A DNA stretch of 64,000 nucleotides. Source: Gryganskiella cystojenkinii. Taxonomy: Eukaryota; Mortierellomycota; Mortierellomycetes; Mortierellales; Mortierellaceae. The stretch lies in assembly GCA_015852425.1 (NCBI GenBank), contig JAAAIG010000041.1, positions 25,876 through 89,875 of the forward strand. Direction: 5' to 3'. A program made the translations under genes and the position numbers. Under the pieces are notes generated by a model, which was given only the letters and a program-made list of their open reading frames with translations, did no database searches and was not told the DNA's origin. Below, one piece after another: positions 49,712 to 61,369 of this stretch. Every line of letters starts with the position of its first letter. Position 1 is the stretch's first letter.

Positions 49712-52700
49712 ATGCGCCCTCCTGCTGATCCCTCTGTGATCAAATCCAAATTGAACCCTTCCTCTTCCCCTCCTTCCTTGGCCACGGCTGTCCTTTCCCG
49801 GTCCCTGTCTTCCTCCTCAATCTCGTCTCAATCACAACAAGGACAACATGAACAACGACAAAGACAACACCCAACCATCAACACCTCCAACACCGCCGTG
49901 GCTGCTACTCAGGAATCCATCCAGAACCATGCCTACTGGTCCGGATTCTACAAAAAGACCATCAAAGAACGTCGGACTCAGCTCGGATTAGCTTTCCCGC
50001 ACCTGACACGTCCCACTTCCCTGGACTCCTTTGCTTCCACTCAAACTTCAGCCAAGACATCCGGTCAATCTACACCGAACCTAGGACCGACACGTTCGAC
50101 TCTGGCCATGTCCTCGATCCATAACAACATCCAGAATATGTTCTCACCTGCTTCCGCGCCTACGACTGGGTCAACCCTTGGTAATGGCGCGAACGGTGCC
50201 AGTGGCGGGGCAAGTGGCTCGAATGGTGGACAGGCAGTAGCAGCAGCGCTGGGATCATCCTTTCAACTGCCTCTGAGTATGCCAGTGCCAAGATACCCAA
50301 CCCCTCCGTCCTCATCAAGACCAGCATCAGCGTCAGGAGCCAGAACCGACGAAGAACGAGACCTGGAGAGGGGTGGAGGTTCCATCCCAGGATCAACGAT
50401 ATCACTCGCTCGGAACAAGACTGCGATCGCGTTGCATCTCGCAAACACAAAGGGCGTAGCTGCCGTAAACTCCACTTCACCTTTGCCAGAATCGCAAACT
50501 TTTGGTAGCCATGACAGAGCAGAGGCGCATCATACTTCGTCAACAGCAGCAACAACAGCAACACATCCGACAAATGCGACTACTTTGACTATATCTGCAT
50601 CAACCTCCTCACCCTCTTCCTCTTTCTCGTCTTCCTCCTTACCATCCTCGATTACGACAACAGTATCGACTTTATCGTCATCCACACGCCCGGTCACCTT
50701 GGGTCTAGATCGGGAAGCATTGGAAAGGGATCTGGCTGGAAGGGGCTCTAACATGGAAGAAGATCAACAACCCTCGCCTATGGGCCACTTCAACTCCACC
50801 TCGATGTCCTCATCAATGTCTGCATTCGACGACAGTGACAGAGCCCCCTTGTCCCCCATTCCAGATGATGGGGATATCGTCATGACAGAAGAAGAACGAC
50901 GGGATCAATTAGAGAGAGAACGCAAAGCGACCGCGATCTCGAATTTGGAAGAACAACGCAAGATGATTGGCACTCCGAATGGTCATTTACTCGAAGGTGA
51001 CTTGTCGTTGGATGCTAGACTGGATGCTATTCTCGCGACCTCTGACCAGAGCAACGGCGTTCCATTTCCGGTTCATGGACTCGATGAGCAGATCGCGAAT
51101 AACATGATCGAGAATTGTATTGGGTAAGCCTTTAGTCCACTCCATGTTGTTTTATTATCGCTGTAACTCTTCATGGTGCTCTATGATGTCAAAGGATTAT
51201 GAGCTCATGTAAGCGACTACAGACTATCTCGGGAGTCTATTTCTTTCACTGGAAACGTTTATAACAGAGACCTGGTGGGGGTCTTTCTCCGGATTTCACT
51301 TTTCAAATAATATCAAACAAAATAGAGTAACTAAAAATACCCCGTTGTTATATGATAATTGTAGGACAATGGGTATGCCGGTCGGCTTGGCCTTCAACTT
51401 TACGATCAACGAAAACGCGTTCGTGATCCCAATGGCGATTGAGGAACCGTCTGTCATCGCCGCGGTTTCAAGTGCCGCCAAGACTATCTCGACCTATCAA
51501 GGATTCCAAGCCTGGGCTCCGGAACGCAACATGATTGTCGCCCAAGTCCAACTTCTCGACATCAGGGACGAACACATGGACGAGGTCATGATCAAGATGA
51601 AGGAAAACGAGGAGGAGATCAAGAACGAGGCCAATGAGTATTGTACCAACATGGTCCTTCGAGGCGGTGGTGTGCAACGCGTAACACTCCACCGGATCAG
51701 GCGGCATCGGAACAAGGAGAGCTTTCAGGGACAAGATTTGCTGGTCAAATATGGTGTCGTATCAGCTCAGGCTCTCCCATCACGCGGTGGCAAGTCCTCG
51801 GAGTCGTCTTCGTCGTCTGGGAAGGGCAAGTGTTCGGAATGGTTGGTGGTTCACCTTCATGTCGATGTTGGAGACGCGATGGGTGCCAACTGTGCGAACA
51901 CGGTCGCAGAGGGGATCGCTCCGTTCTTGGCCAAGATGAGCGGTGGTCGTATTGGTGTCAGGATCCTGAGTAACCTGAACGTGGATAGGATCGCGAAGGT
52001 AAATACAGAGAGGAGTATTCATTCTGCAATGTTACGCTTGTCCTTGACCAATACGAATGAGATTTTGACAAAAAGAAAATCCTCCCTTTCTCATGAAACT
52101 TGTCTAGTCAACCTTCCGTCTGCCGTTCTCACATATGGGATACAAGTCTTTGCCGGGCAAAGATGTCGCCGTCCGGATACTGGAAGCCTTTGAATGGGCC
52201 GAGTTGGATCCTTATCGAGCAGCGACGCATAACAAGGGCATCATGAACGGAATTGATGCGGTCGCCTTGGCAACCGGTCAGGATTGGCGAGCAATCGAGG
52301 CTGGAGCGCATGCTTGGGCCAGTGGTGCGGGCACCTACTCTGAACGATCCTCCGAGAATTCTGCATCGTCGCCAACCGTGTCCTCTCCTCAGTATGTTAA
52401 CGGCAATGGTCCCAGTGTCAGTCGGAAGAGATCTGCCGCGATGACTCGTCAGGAGGAACACTTTGGGACGGAAATTTGTCGAGGCGATGCGTACAAGCCT
52501 CTGACACGGTACTGGGTTGAGGAAGATGAGGATCGGTTACGCCAGGGATTCAAGGGTCAGGATGCTTTGGTCTTTTGTGGCGAGTTGGAGATGCCGATCA
52601 TGGTCGGGACTAAAGGCGGGGTATTGAGCACGAACCCGATTCATGCCTTTACTTTAGGTGTGATGCGATACCCGGATTCGAAGCAATTGGCCATGGTAAA

Positions 52701-53073
52701 GCGCCTCCCTTTTCTCCTGCTTTTGTTGTTTTTGTTGTTTTTGGGATATGAATATTAACTTCTTTTTTTTCTTTCTATCTTTTGCTACCAATTTCTTATC
52801 ATTTAGGCAATGGTGACCGTCGGTTTGGCCCAAAACTTTGCAGCGATGAGGGCCTTGGTGACAGAAGGGATCCAACGTGGTCATATGGCATTGCATGCCC
52901 GAAACATTGCCATCTCTGCCGGGACACCCCCGGCCTCGGTGGATGAGGTCACTGCGCATATGATCGATACGGGCCGAATCCGAATTGGTGCGGCTCGATC
53001 GTACATTGAACAGCGTGGACTGGGATTCTACTCTGCTGGTGCAAGTTCCAACAGCAGTAATGCCAAGTTTTAA
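49712..53073 (+). CDS. Class II (bacterial-type) HMG-CoA reductase with fungal N-terminal extension
   Basis: Four exons (49712-51123, 51365-51998, 52108-52695, 52807-53073) give about 966 residues. HMG-CoA reductases interconvert HMG-CoA and mevalonate. The core aligns with class II enzymes such as Pseudomonas mevalonii Mva[22 protein letters not shown] (catalytic Glu E498), DVGDAMGAN (nucleotide-binding loop), [11 protein letters not shown] (Lys K725), [14 protein letters not shown] (Asp D741) and [13 protein letters not shown] (His H904). There is no membrane anchor or sterol-sensing domain, unlike the usual fungal class I enzyme. The first 430 residues are mostly Ser/Thr-rich, but [10 protein letters not shown] at 79-88 resembles the start of class II proteins. 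A low-complexity insertion may therefore split the N-terminal domain. Other insertions lie before [13 protein letters not shown] and after [12 protein letters not shown]. Cofactor preference is unresolved. Confidence 0.9.
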
Positions 53074-53615
53074 ACAAGAAAAGCTTTTAATCTAATCATG
53101 TATGGAAAGGAAAGAGAAAATGAGAAAAGAGAAAAAAAGAAAAGAAGTCATTTTAGAGCACCACACAAACACAATTTTGCCAATAACCAAAGTAAAAAGT
53201 AGCCATTATTATTAGTTCAAAAAGTTGGAAGTGCTACTGTACCAGGATTTCGTTCGAAAGGGTGGCGACCAGCGAGCTATTACTACAAAAGGTGAAATGA
53301 TCAGGTTGCGTTCAAACCTGAAACCTGGTAAAAATGCTGTTGCTCGTCGCTTATGCTAGCAAGAGTCAAGAGTGTAGTGTCTATCGATCGAGCAGAACAA
53401 TAGCTTTCTTGCTATAGTCTTTACAGGAACTTTCAGTTGGAATATCATCATCCCTATCATAAAACAACAAAGCATACTTAAGCCAACAACATACGCAGCA
53501 AAGGTACCATGCGAAGACATTATTTTCGAATAAAACTACACTCCAGAACGATTTCTTTTTATATAAATGATCAAGGTGGGAAATGGGTAAGAAAAGCGAC
53601 AGAGGGAAATTATGC
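53074..53615. other. Convergent 3' spacer
   Basis: This 542 bp lies between the stop codons of the convergent reductase and GATA-factor genes. It holds purine-rich and AT-rich 3' UTR sequence. I see no gene. Confidence 0.5.
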
Positions 53616-56600
53616 TTATTCTCGACGAGGCAACGGATACGGCAAAGCCTGAGAATGACGATGCAATGGTGGAGGTGGTGGCGGAGGGTAGACATGTTGA
53701 TCCTCACTGCTCCTTCTATCAGAGTGACCTGAATCCGGACCATCATGATGACCGTCATGATGATGATGACGATGCGACGACGAGTGATGGTACGGATGTT
53801 GGTCGTGATGGTGCGCCGAGTGCTGTTGGTGCTGGTGCTGTTGTTGCTGATGATGATGATGATGATTCGAAGAAGAATCCTGCGAATGACCTCGATCGCC
53901 ATTATTGCCGCCACCGGAGGCACTCAGTGCCATCAGACTCGCCAGAGCAGAACTGGTCTTCAAATCGTTCACAAGTGCCGCGGCCGCCTCGGCGGAGGGA
54001 GGTGCATCCGTGGCATCGCTCGCGGCCATGGATCCGGAGGTTGGTGCGCCACTGGAACCTGGGGCAGTGGATGAAGAGTTGTGATCACCGCTACTGTTAC
54101 TGGTGTTAGGACCAAGAGCTTGATCCAAACCACTCAACACCGCGGCGGCACGACCCAAGAGCATCGACAGCTGTGATACCTCGCGTTGCAGATCCTCTCT
54201 GGTCTTTTGCAGGACATCTCTATCGGGCAAGTTGGCGCTGCTGTTGTTGTTGATGCCAGAGTTGTTTGTCGCCGCGGCAGTTCCGGGTCCATTTGCCGAA
54301 GACGATCCCGGTGCTGTCGTCGTGGAGGGTACATCGGAACTATTCGCTGGGGGTGAGGTCCGTCTTGAGTGATAAACCTTTTCCTGAGCAGAAGAGGAGG
54401 ACGAAGATGACGGGTGCAAAATCTCGGACGCACGGGGTAACGGTTGATGATGGCCAGAACTTCCCGAATGATGAGAATGTGTATGAGCATGAGAGTGCGG
54501 GTGAGGGTGAGATAACGAGATCGGTGGTAAATGATGAGGACCCATGTTATCATTCGAACCCTCATTATCTCTACGATCTCCCCCCTTGTCGTGCGATCCA
54601 TGAATCGGGTTCAGGATGGAGGTGAATCCACGATGGCTATATGAGCTTCCATATCCAGACCGACCCCCGTTATGGTTGTGGAGACTGCTGCCAGTGCTGT
54701 TGCCCGACGGGTTGTTGTTGTTCCTGTCGTTACTCTTGCTTTGACCATATCCCGTGGGCGGGGGAAGGATATTCGATCCCCTTGTTGGTGACTGTGACCG
54801 ATGATACCCATGTGAAGACGAGCCCGGTGAATCCACAGAGTATTGTTCATAATGGTTCGGACTCTCGTTTCCACCTCCTAGTGGGTAAAGCGGTGACGAA
54901 TGTGGATTCGCAGACGTCGACGAGTGAACAACTCCAGTAGAAGAAAGTCGTGTATTGATCGACGATGCTGCTGACATGGTCGCATAACCGGGCAAACGAG
55001 TGTTCCAGCCCGAGGAAGGAAAAGTCGAATGATGCTGAGAACCGTCATCCATATCGTTATTGTGTGAGGATCGTGAGATTGGAGGTGCCTGGTATCCTTG
55101 CAATGTGATCGCCTGAGGTTCATGAGGTGGGGACCGTCGTTCATGTGGCAACTGGTAGTTATAATGTGGCAAATGCATCGCATGCGAATATGAATACGAG
55201 GGTTGAGACCGAATCGGTGCTGGAAGTGGGTTCATCGGATACCGGGACATGCTCAACGAAGGGGATGAATGATAGTGTCCACCGCCGCCGCCACTAAGAC
55301 TGCTGCCTTGGTAGTACCGTGAAGATGATGGAGCCATGGCAGTCGGCCCAGGTGAGGAGTGATGCGAGGAGTGATTCGGTGGTGTTGAGACATGTTGATC
55401 CTGGCTATTGCTGCTATAAGGCGAATTATGGTGATGCGATCCGTGACTGTGGGAGTGTGACCCGTGGCCATGTGAACTCCGATGATGTCGGACTGTCGAG
55501 TCGTTGTATCGAGATCGCTCATGATGGTGGTGACTTCCACTCTCATTCTCCGCCTCTCTATGCTCATCGTGTCGTGTGCTGTTGTCTCCAAGGCTCTCGA
55601 TTGGTGAAACACTGCGCTGGGGTGGTGCCATCGATGATGAGGAAACGACAGGAGCAGACGAAGACGATGAGGATGATGACGTTGTTGCTGTTGTTGTCGT
55701 CGTTTTGGTATCTTTCCTAAGCCATTCCGTCTGTCCGTTCGCCGCTCTCTTGGGGACAATCATATCCTCGATCGCTGGGACCCGGGGACCCGCACTTGTT
55801 GCCTGGACCTTTCTACGTTTCGTGGGTGTCTTGCCTGACTTTTCTGTTAGCGCTTCTGTGCCAGTGGACTCCAAATCGGTAGCCGTAGGTGTTGCTTGGT
55901 TTTTACCCGATGCAGTGGAAGCGGCAGCGGCGGCTGCAGCAGCTGCAGCTTGCTTCTTCTTTGACTGAGGCTTTGTCGGTGTAGGTGGTGCCCTTCCTCC
56001 CGACTGTTCTGACCATTGTTGTGGTGCCAAAGGTGGAGAGCTCGCCAAGAGGTTGACACGCTTGCGTCGTTTAATGACGGCCCGTTTCATGGTCACTGGT
56101 CGATGGACGTTATGGAGTTTAAAGTACAGTCCACAAGCGTTACAAATAGTATTGCCTGCGCTGTCCCTTCGCCAGAGTGGGGTCGTGGTCGTGCTGCAAT
56201 TGGCACAGACGAGGTGTTGACGGTTGGTTTGATGTTGGTTAAAGGAGGGGCAACCGGCACAGGACTCGGCTCCGCCCTCTCCATTACAGTTGCCATCTCC
56301 AGGACAGGAACCTGCGCACTCGCCGTCGTTGGCCTTGTCAGCTTCGGTAGCTGCTGTTGTTGAGCCATCCGTGGGTTCGGTCGGGGTACCTTCTTTGATC
56401 GAGATAGCAGCAGGGTTGGGGTGATCTTCGAGTTCGTCCATGTCTTCACTACCGTCTTCACCGCCCTTCTTTTGACCAGGAGTACGTTTGAGCCAGGGTG
56501 GCCTTGTAGAGTTCCTGGCCTTGAAGTAGAGTCCTGCGTGGGGCGAAATATTGAAAAAAAGTAGGGAACCGGGTGAGTTGGTCGGAAGCGTGAAAAAGTA

Positions 56601-58522
56601 GGAATTAGAGGATTGTGTTGAGTGAGTAGGTGAGTGGGTGAGTGAGTGAGGGAGTGAAGGAGAATTAGAGTGAAGAGAAAAGATGCAAGAGAAAACGTGG
56701 AAGAAAGAGATTTGTGAGTCAGAAGGGGATGGAGGGGTGTGATGGTAATAAAGAAAGAGACGAAAACAAGAAAGGTTGTTTGTCCCTGGGTAAGAATAAA
56801 ATTGGGTTTCGCCATCAATCCATCCCCTCCCCACCCTCTTTCCTTTTCTCCTTCCTCACAGCCACCCCACTATCCCCACTACCCCACTGGGATTCACTTT
56901 GGTCTGCACATCTGTATGTCTCTACTGCACTCTTTAGGAAAGTCGATTGAAGTTTCTCATTTTTTTTGCTTTCCTCCTCCGCCCAAAATACTTTGTGCTC
57001 AAAATAAACGTCGACATTTTCTTTTTTCTACCCCTCACTCTTGTTGTCGCGTGGTCTAAGAAAAAAAAAAGTTGTTGTTTTTACCCTCCCCTTTGCTGCT
57101 CCTTTTCGTTCTACATCCCTGCGCCCACGGACTCTTTCTTTTTTTTCCTTTTTTCCACACTCGCTCTATCACCCTTTTTTATTAGGATTTTTGATGGCCG
57201 AATAAAATAAAAAGTCAAAATGTTCAGGGGGATCGATTTGGTGCGGGGGAGACGATGATGGGGGATGATGGGACAACAGAGAGCAGATCGATCAAAAAAA
57301 AAAAAAAAAGTGAAATAGGGTGCCTCAAAAAAAATAAAATAAGAGTCCCGACAACACCCTCTTCTCCCCTCCCACGCTCTTGCATCCCAGGGACATAAAC
57401 CGAAAAAAAAGAAGAAAAAAAAAACTTACCACAAGCATTGCAGATCGTTTGTCCGTTGCCTGCTCGACGCCAGAGAGGTGTCGTGGTCGTACCACAGTTA
57501 GCACAGCTTGTAGCGGTCACGCCAATTTTGACTTCAGTCTTCTTGGCTACTCCACTCACAGAGTTCTTCCGAGCTCGAGGCGAGACTGATCGAGTCATGG
57601 ACCGAAGATGGTCCTCTGAAGACTCGTGACGCTGTTGCTGTTCTTTCTGTTGACGATGTTGATGGGGCTGCAATCTCGGTGAGGGCGTCGGAGTGACCGA
57701 CATGCCCTCTGAGTATCTCGAGGATGAGGATCGGTCACCGGAGGGAGAATCCGGAGACGCTAACCGTTTCCGGCTTCCAGAGGTGGTAGGCGCCGCTGGC
57801 GTCAGTGCAGTAGTTGAGGAGGACGATGTGGGCTGCATAGAAACATCTTCCATTTCACTATCTTGATCCCGGTGTTGACGATTGCTTTGTTGAGATTGAT
57901 GAAGGGTTGGGCTCTTGGCCGACTGACATGCGGCGGAGCTTTGTTCTTTTCGTTGTTGTTGTTGTTGTTGTTGTTGGCTGTGATGTTGTGACAAGAGTTG
58001 TCGGTCCCGGTCCATAGACCCTTGATCTTCCGTCTTCACGTGGTGGTGCTGGTCAGCAGAAGGACTGTCAGTAGGATTGGCAAGTGGCATAGGTAAAGAG
58101 GAAGAGAGCATGAGCAAGGATGACAATGCTGAATCTTCAGACGAAGCACTTTCGTTGGATGAAGAGTGCAGAGGTTTCGAAGAGACGACAGGAGTAGAGA
58201 TTGGTGAGGCACTAGAAGTTGGGATCGAGCTGTCCTGGTGTGTTGTTGCTGTTGAGGAAGGGAGTGAGATCAAAGATGGAGCTGTAAAAGTTGCTGCGGA
58301 GGTAGTGGTGGGTGATGAAGCTACAAGAGTAGTGGATGCAAAAGTGTTGTTGGGTGTTGATAATGAAGAGTGTGATGGGGAAGGTGAGGAAGACGAGGAA
58401 GTAGAAGATAAAGCAGCGATGGATGAAAAGGAATCAGATATAGAGTCCGTGGTCATGGCTGTCGCTTTTGGCTGCAGTGTATCCGTTGTTGTTGCTGGTT
58501 GTGTTGTTGTGATTGTGTCCAT
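53616..58522 (-). CDS. SREA: Iron-responsive GATA-type repressor (SreA/Urbs1/Fep1 family)
   Basis: Two exons on the minus strand (58522-57430, 56533-53616) give about 1,336 residues. Two GATA zinc fingers, at about residues 340-390 ([17 protein letters not shown]) and 474-525 ([19 protein letters not shown]), flank the family-specific Cys-rich motif C-x5-C-x8-C-x2-C at C441, C447, C456 and C459. That motif senses iron in SreA, Urbs1 and Fep1, which repress siderophore and iron-uptake genes when iron is plentiful. Finger 1 is split by an 896 bp intron directly after the CNAC cysteines. A predicted coiled coil ([20 protein letters not shown]) lies near residue 1160. The C-terminal 100 residues are extremely His-rich. 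The start at 58522 gives MDTITTTQP; an in-frame ATG at 58783 seems to be leader. Confidence 0.93.
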
Positions 58523-59384
58523 GTGCGTTTTGGTGCCAGGCCCTGGTTGGTCCGACTCGATAAGGGAGATATTAAAACGAAATAGACTGGGGTAGCATAG
58601 TACGTAGGTAATGAAGTGGGTTAGTTTGTTTTGTTCAATGTAGTTTGAGTGAGAGAGAGAGATGAGCAATAGAAGGAATAGGAAGAGAAGGAAGCCAGCA
58701 AGTGGATGAGTAGAGAAACAAAAGAACAAAAGGTCCTTCTGACAAAGATTACCTTTTTGGAACTCGAAAGAAAATAGAAACAAAGATTGATTTCAGAAGA
58801 GAGATTGATTGTGCAGATTGATGTGATGAGAGGGGGTACTGGATGGAAAAGGGAGAGATGTGATAGATAAAGGTACAATGGAAACAGCGAGGTATGTCAA
58901 TGATGCAACGAAATTAGAAGAAAGAAAATAAAGGTGATGACAATTATGAGAAACAGACAAAGGTGGGAGGCAAACAAAAAAATATATAAAAATCCGAAGT
59001 GGGAAATGGTTTCCGAAGCGGACGGACGGTTTCTTTGTTCTTTATGTGGAGAGATTTTTTGGCTGATAACATATCTTTTGTTAAGGGGTCAACTCAAAAA
59101 GTAGATTTTCTTATCCATCGAAAATTCATTTCTTCATTTGAGTTCAAAGCGGGGAAACAAAAATGAAAGGGACATCAAACAAGCAAAGGGACCACTTGAG
59201 CGGGGCGAGGAAAATGTATCCCTGTCTATTCCTTCTGAGCATGGACCTATGATAAAGGAGATCGTGAACTCTTTTTTTTTTATTTTTTTTAATATTTTTT
59301 TTTTTTGTTTAAGATGGATATCTTGTGGAAGGACAAGTTATTATACGGCAACAACAAACAAAAATGCTATTCACCGATCTACAG
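58523..59384. other. Intergenic region upstream of the GATA factor
   Basis: This 862 bp holds the GATA-factor promoter and leader, CT-rich on the minus strand, and the 3' end of the SAP-like gene. Poly-T and AT-rich runs occur near 59270-59305. I see no separate gene. Confidence 0.5.
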
Positions 59385-61118
59385 CTAGTGTGGACGCTGT
59401 CGGCTCTGCTGACGTTGGGCTGCACGTGAAGCAGTCGAAAGGACAGGACCACGGGCGCGGGTGGGTCGTGTTTGCGTCGTACTACTGTTATTGCTTGGTG
59501 GTGGAGATGCCGTGCTCTTGGGCCCTGCTGCTGCTGTCAGGGACGATGAGGATGATGAGGTTGAAGAAGCAGGCGCAGGAGAAGGAGACACTTTGGCTTT
59601 CTTGGGTGTGGCGAGTCGATTGATCGTCGCCGCAGAGACCGCCTTGCGCTTCTGCGCCGGCACCGCTGATGATGATGACGATGATGTTAAACGAGTAGTT
59701 GAGCCTGCAGCAGAGTCAGAGAAAGGGCCTGCCTTTCTCTTGGTTCCTACTAGGGCTGGCAAAGACGAGCTACCAGCAGTAGCAGCAGTCGTAGTAGTAC
59801 CACTAGGAGTCATCGCATAGGTGCTTTTGCTTCCAGTCGAAGTAGTCGCCACTGGGATCTTGATCACCTTCTTGTACTTGGGGATCACGGGGACCGCTGC
59901 TGACATCTTGCGTGGACTCTTTGACACGGCTATAGCAGATGTTAATCCTGTGGAGGAGCCTGAGTTTGCTCTCTGCAGGGTTGTCGCTGGCAGTGCCAAC
60001 TTTCCAGGCCAACTCCTGAATGTGCCTTGGGCGATAGGGCGGGTTTCTGACTCCTCCTTCTTGATCGCTGTCTGCTTCAGGCTATCGCCAGTGTTGGAAG
60101 GTTGGGAGCTGAAAAGAAAAGATGGGAACTAAAGTTAGACATCAGAAGGGACGAGACAAACAGAAGAGCATGATCAATGATCATATCCTCGCAGTGATGA
60201 ATTTTTTTAGGCCCCGTGGAAGGTGATGCGCCCGCTTACGTTCTGGCCACTTTGGAGCTGCTGACGGGCAAGGCTGAGCGAGAGGCTGCGGTTGTGATGG
60301 AGGTAGTGGTGGTTGTCTTTGACGAGGCTGCCCTGGCCTCCCAGAGTTTTCTCCGTTCTGCCACAGGTGCTGAGGGTTCCTCATTGTCCTCTTGCTTCAT
60401 CATCTCTACCTCGATCCCCTCCTGTTTTGTTTTCAACTCTAATGTTTCGTCCTCCTCCTCCTGCTTTGGTTCCATAATCGTATCCTGCTCCTCCTTGAAA
60501 ACGACCTCTTCTTCCACCTCGACCTTGACGGTGGTTGTGGCTGCGGTGGCTTCCTGAGCTTGAGTTTGTCGTTCTTGTTGTTCTTGTTGCCCACGTTGCC
60601 CCTCGATCTCCATCATATGATCGTCCTGCTCCTGGTCATTTTCAGTCTTGACAGATTGCTCTTCGACGTCTTCCTTTTGGGGCGACGTAGACAATGCCTC
60701 GCCGACCTCGAGCTTGATCGAGATTTCCTCGGCGGTATCGACCGTTTCGGTCTCTGACGCTGAAACCGAGCCAGATGCAGAAGTAGCAGGGACATTCATT
60801 GAATGAAGCTCGCTTGACAACAGTTTGTCGATCCCGGAATGCTGATTGTTCCAATGTTCTTCCAGAACGCGTCTCAGAGTCTCGTTCTATATTGGATTAG
60901 AATGAAAGAATGAAAAGAGAGAGAGAAAGAAAACTGTCAATGACAAAGTGAAGAAGGTCAATGCAGATGGTAACAATAAACAATGTCTGGTAATCAGTCG
61001 AACGTACATCCCCTGTGGCAGCCAAACCAAGTTTGACACAGGCCGCTTGAAGTTGGATCCGATCCAGTCCGCCGAATTGCCTCTGTGCCGCTGTCGTCGA
61101 TGTTGATTCCCTTGTCAT
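59385..61118 (-). CDS. SAP-like nuclear protein, Lys/Ser-rich
   Basis: Three exons on the minus strand (61118-61008, 60886-60240, 60108-59385) give about 493 residues. The N-terminal LDRIQLQAACVKLGLAATGD joins across the first intron to NETLRRVLEEHW, giving a helix-turn-helix SAP-like motif of the type used for DNA binding. The next 170 residues are Glu/Gln-rich and acidic. The C-terminal half is Ser/Thr/Ala-rich with basic clusters (KRKAVSAATI, TPKKAKVSPS) that could be nuclear localisation signals. The arrangement recalls NuSAP-type microtubule- and chromatin-associated proteins, but without a clear signature motif I treat this as a hint only. The exon joins are frame-consistent, with good donors and acceptors. 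Confidence 0.75.
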
Positions 61119-61369
61119 GGGGGGTGAGGCTGGCCGTTTCTTTTTTGTTTGCGAGTATGCTGCGGATGTAACAAATTAACAATGTAAATTCGATGGAAGC
61201 GAAGAATAGTAAAGGTTTAGGAAGAGTGTGAGAAATAAACAAATGAGCGCGTTCTGTCCACCATTTTGTTTGACCAGGGACAAATGACCGTCCGAAAAGG
61301 GGGACGCGTATTGCCACCAAAAAAAAAAAAAATGAGGATAACTACTTGTCTATTGCCCTATCTACCTAT

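Noticed and set aside
53612..54109. Plus-strand open frames opposite the GATA factor's 3' half.
   Set aside because: They arise from reading low-complexity His/Asp/Ser codons in the opposite direction; the minus-strand frame contains the conserved zinc fingers.
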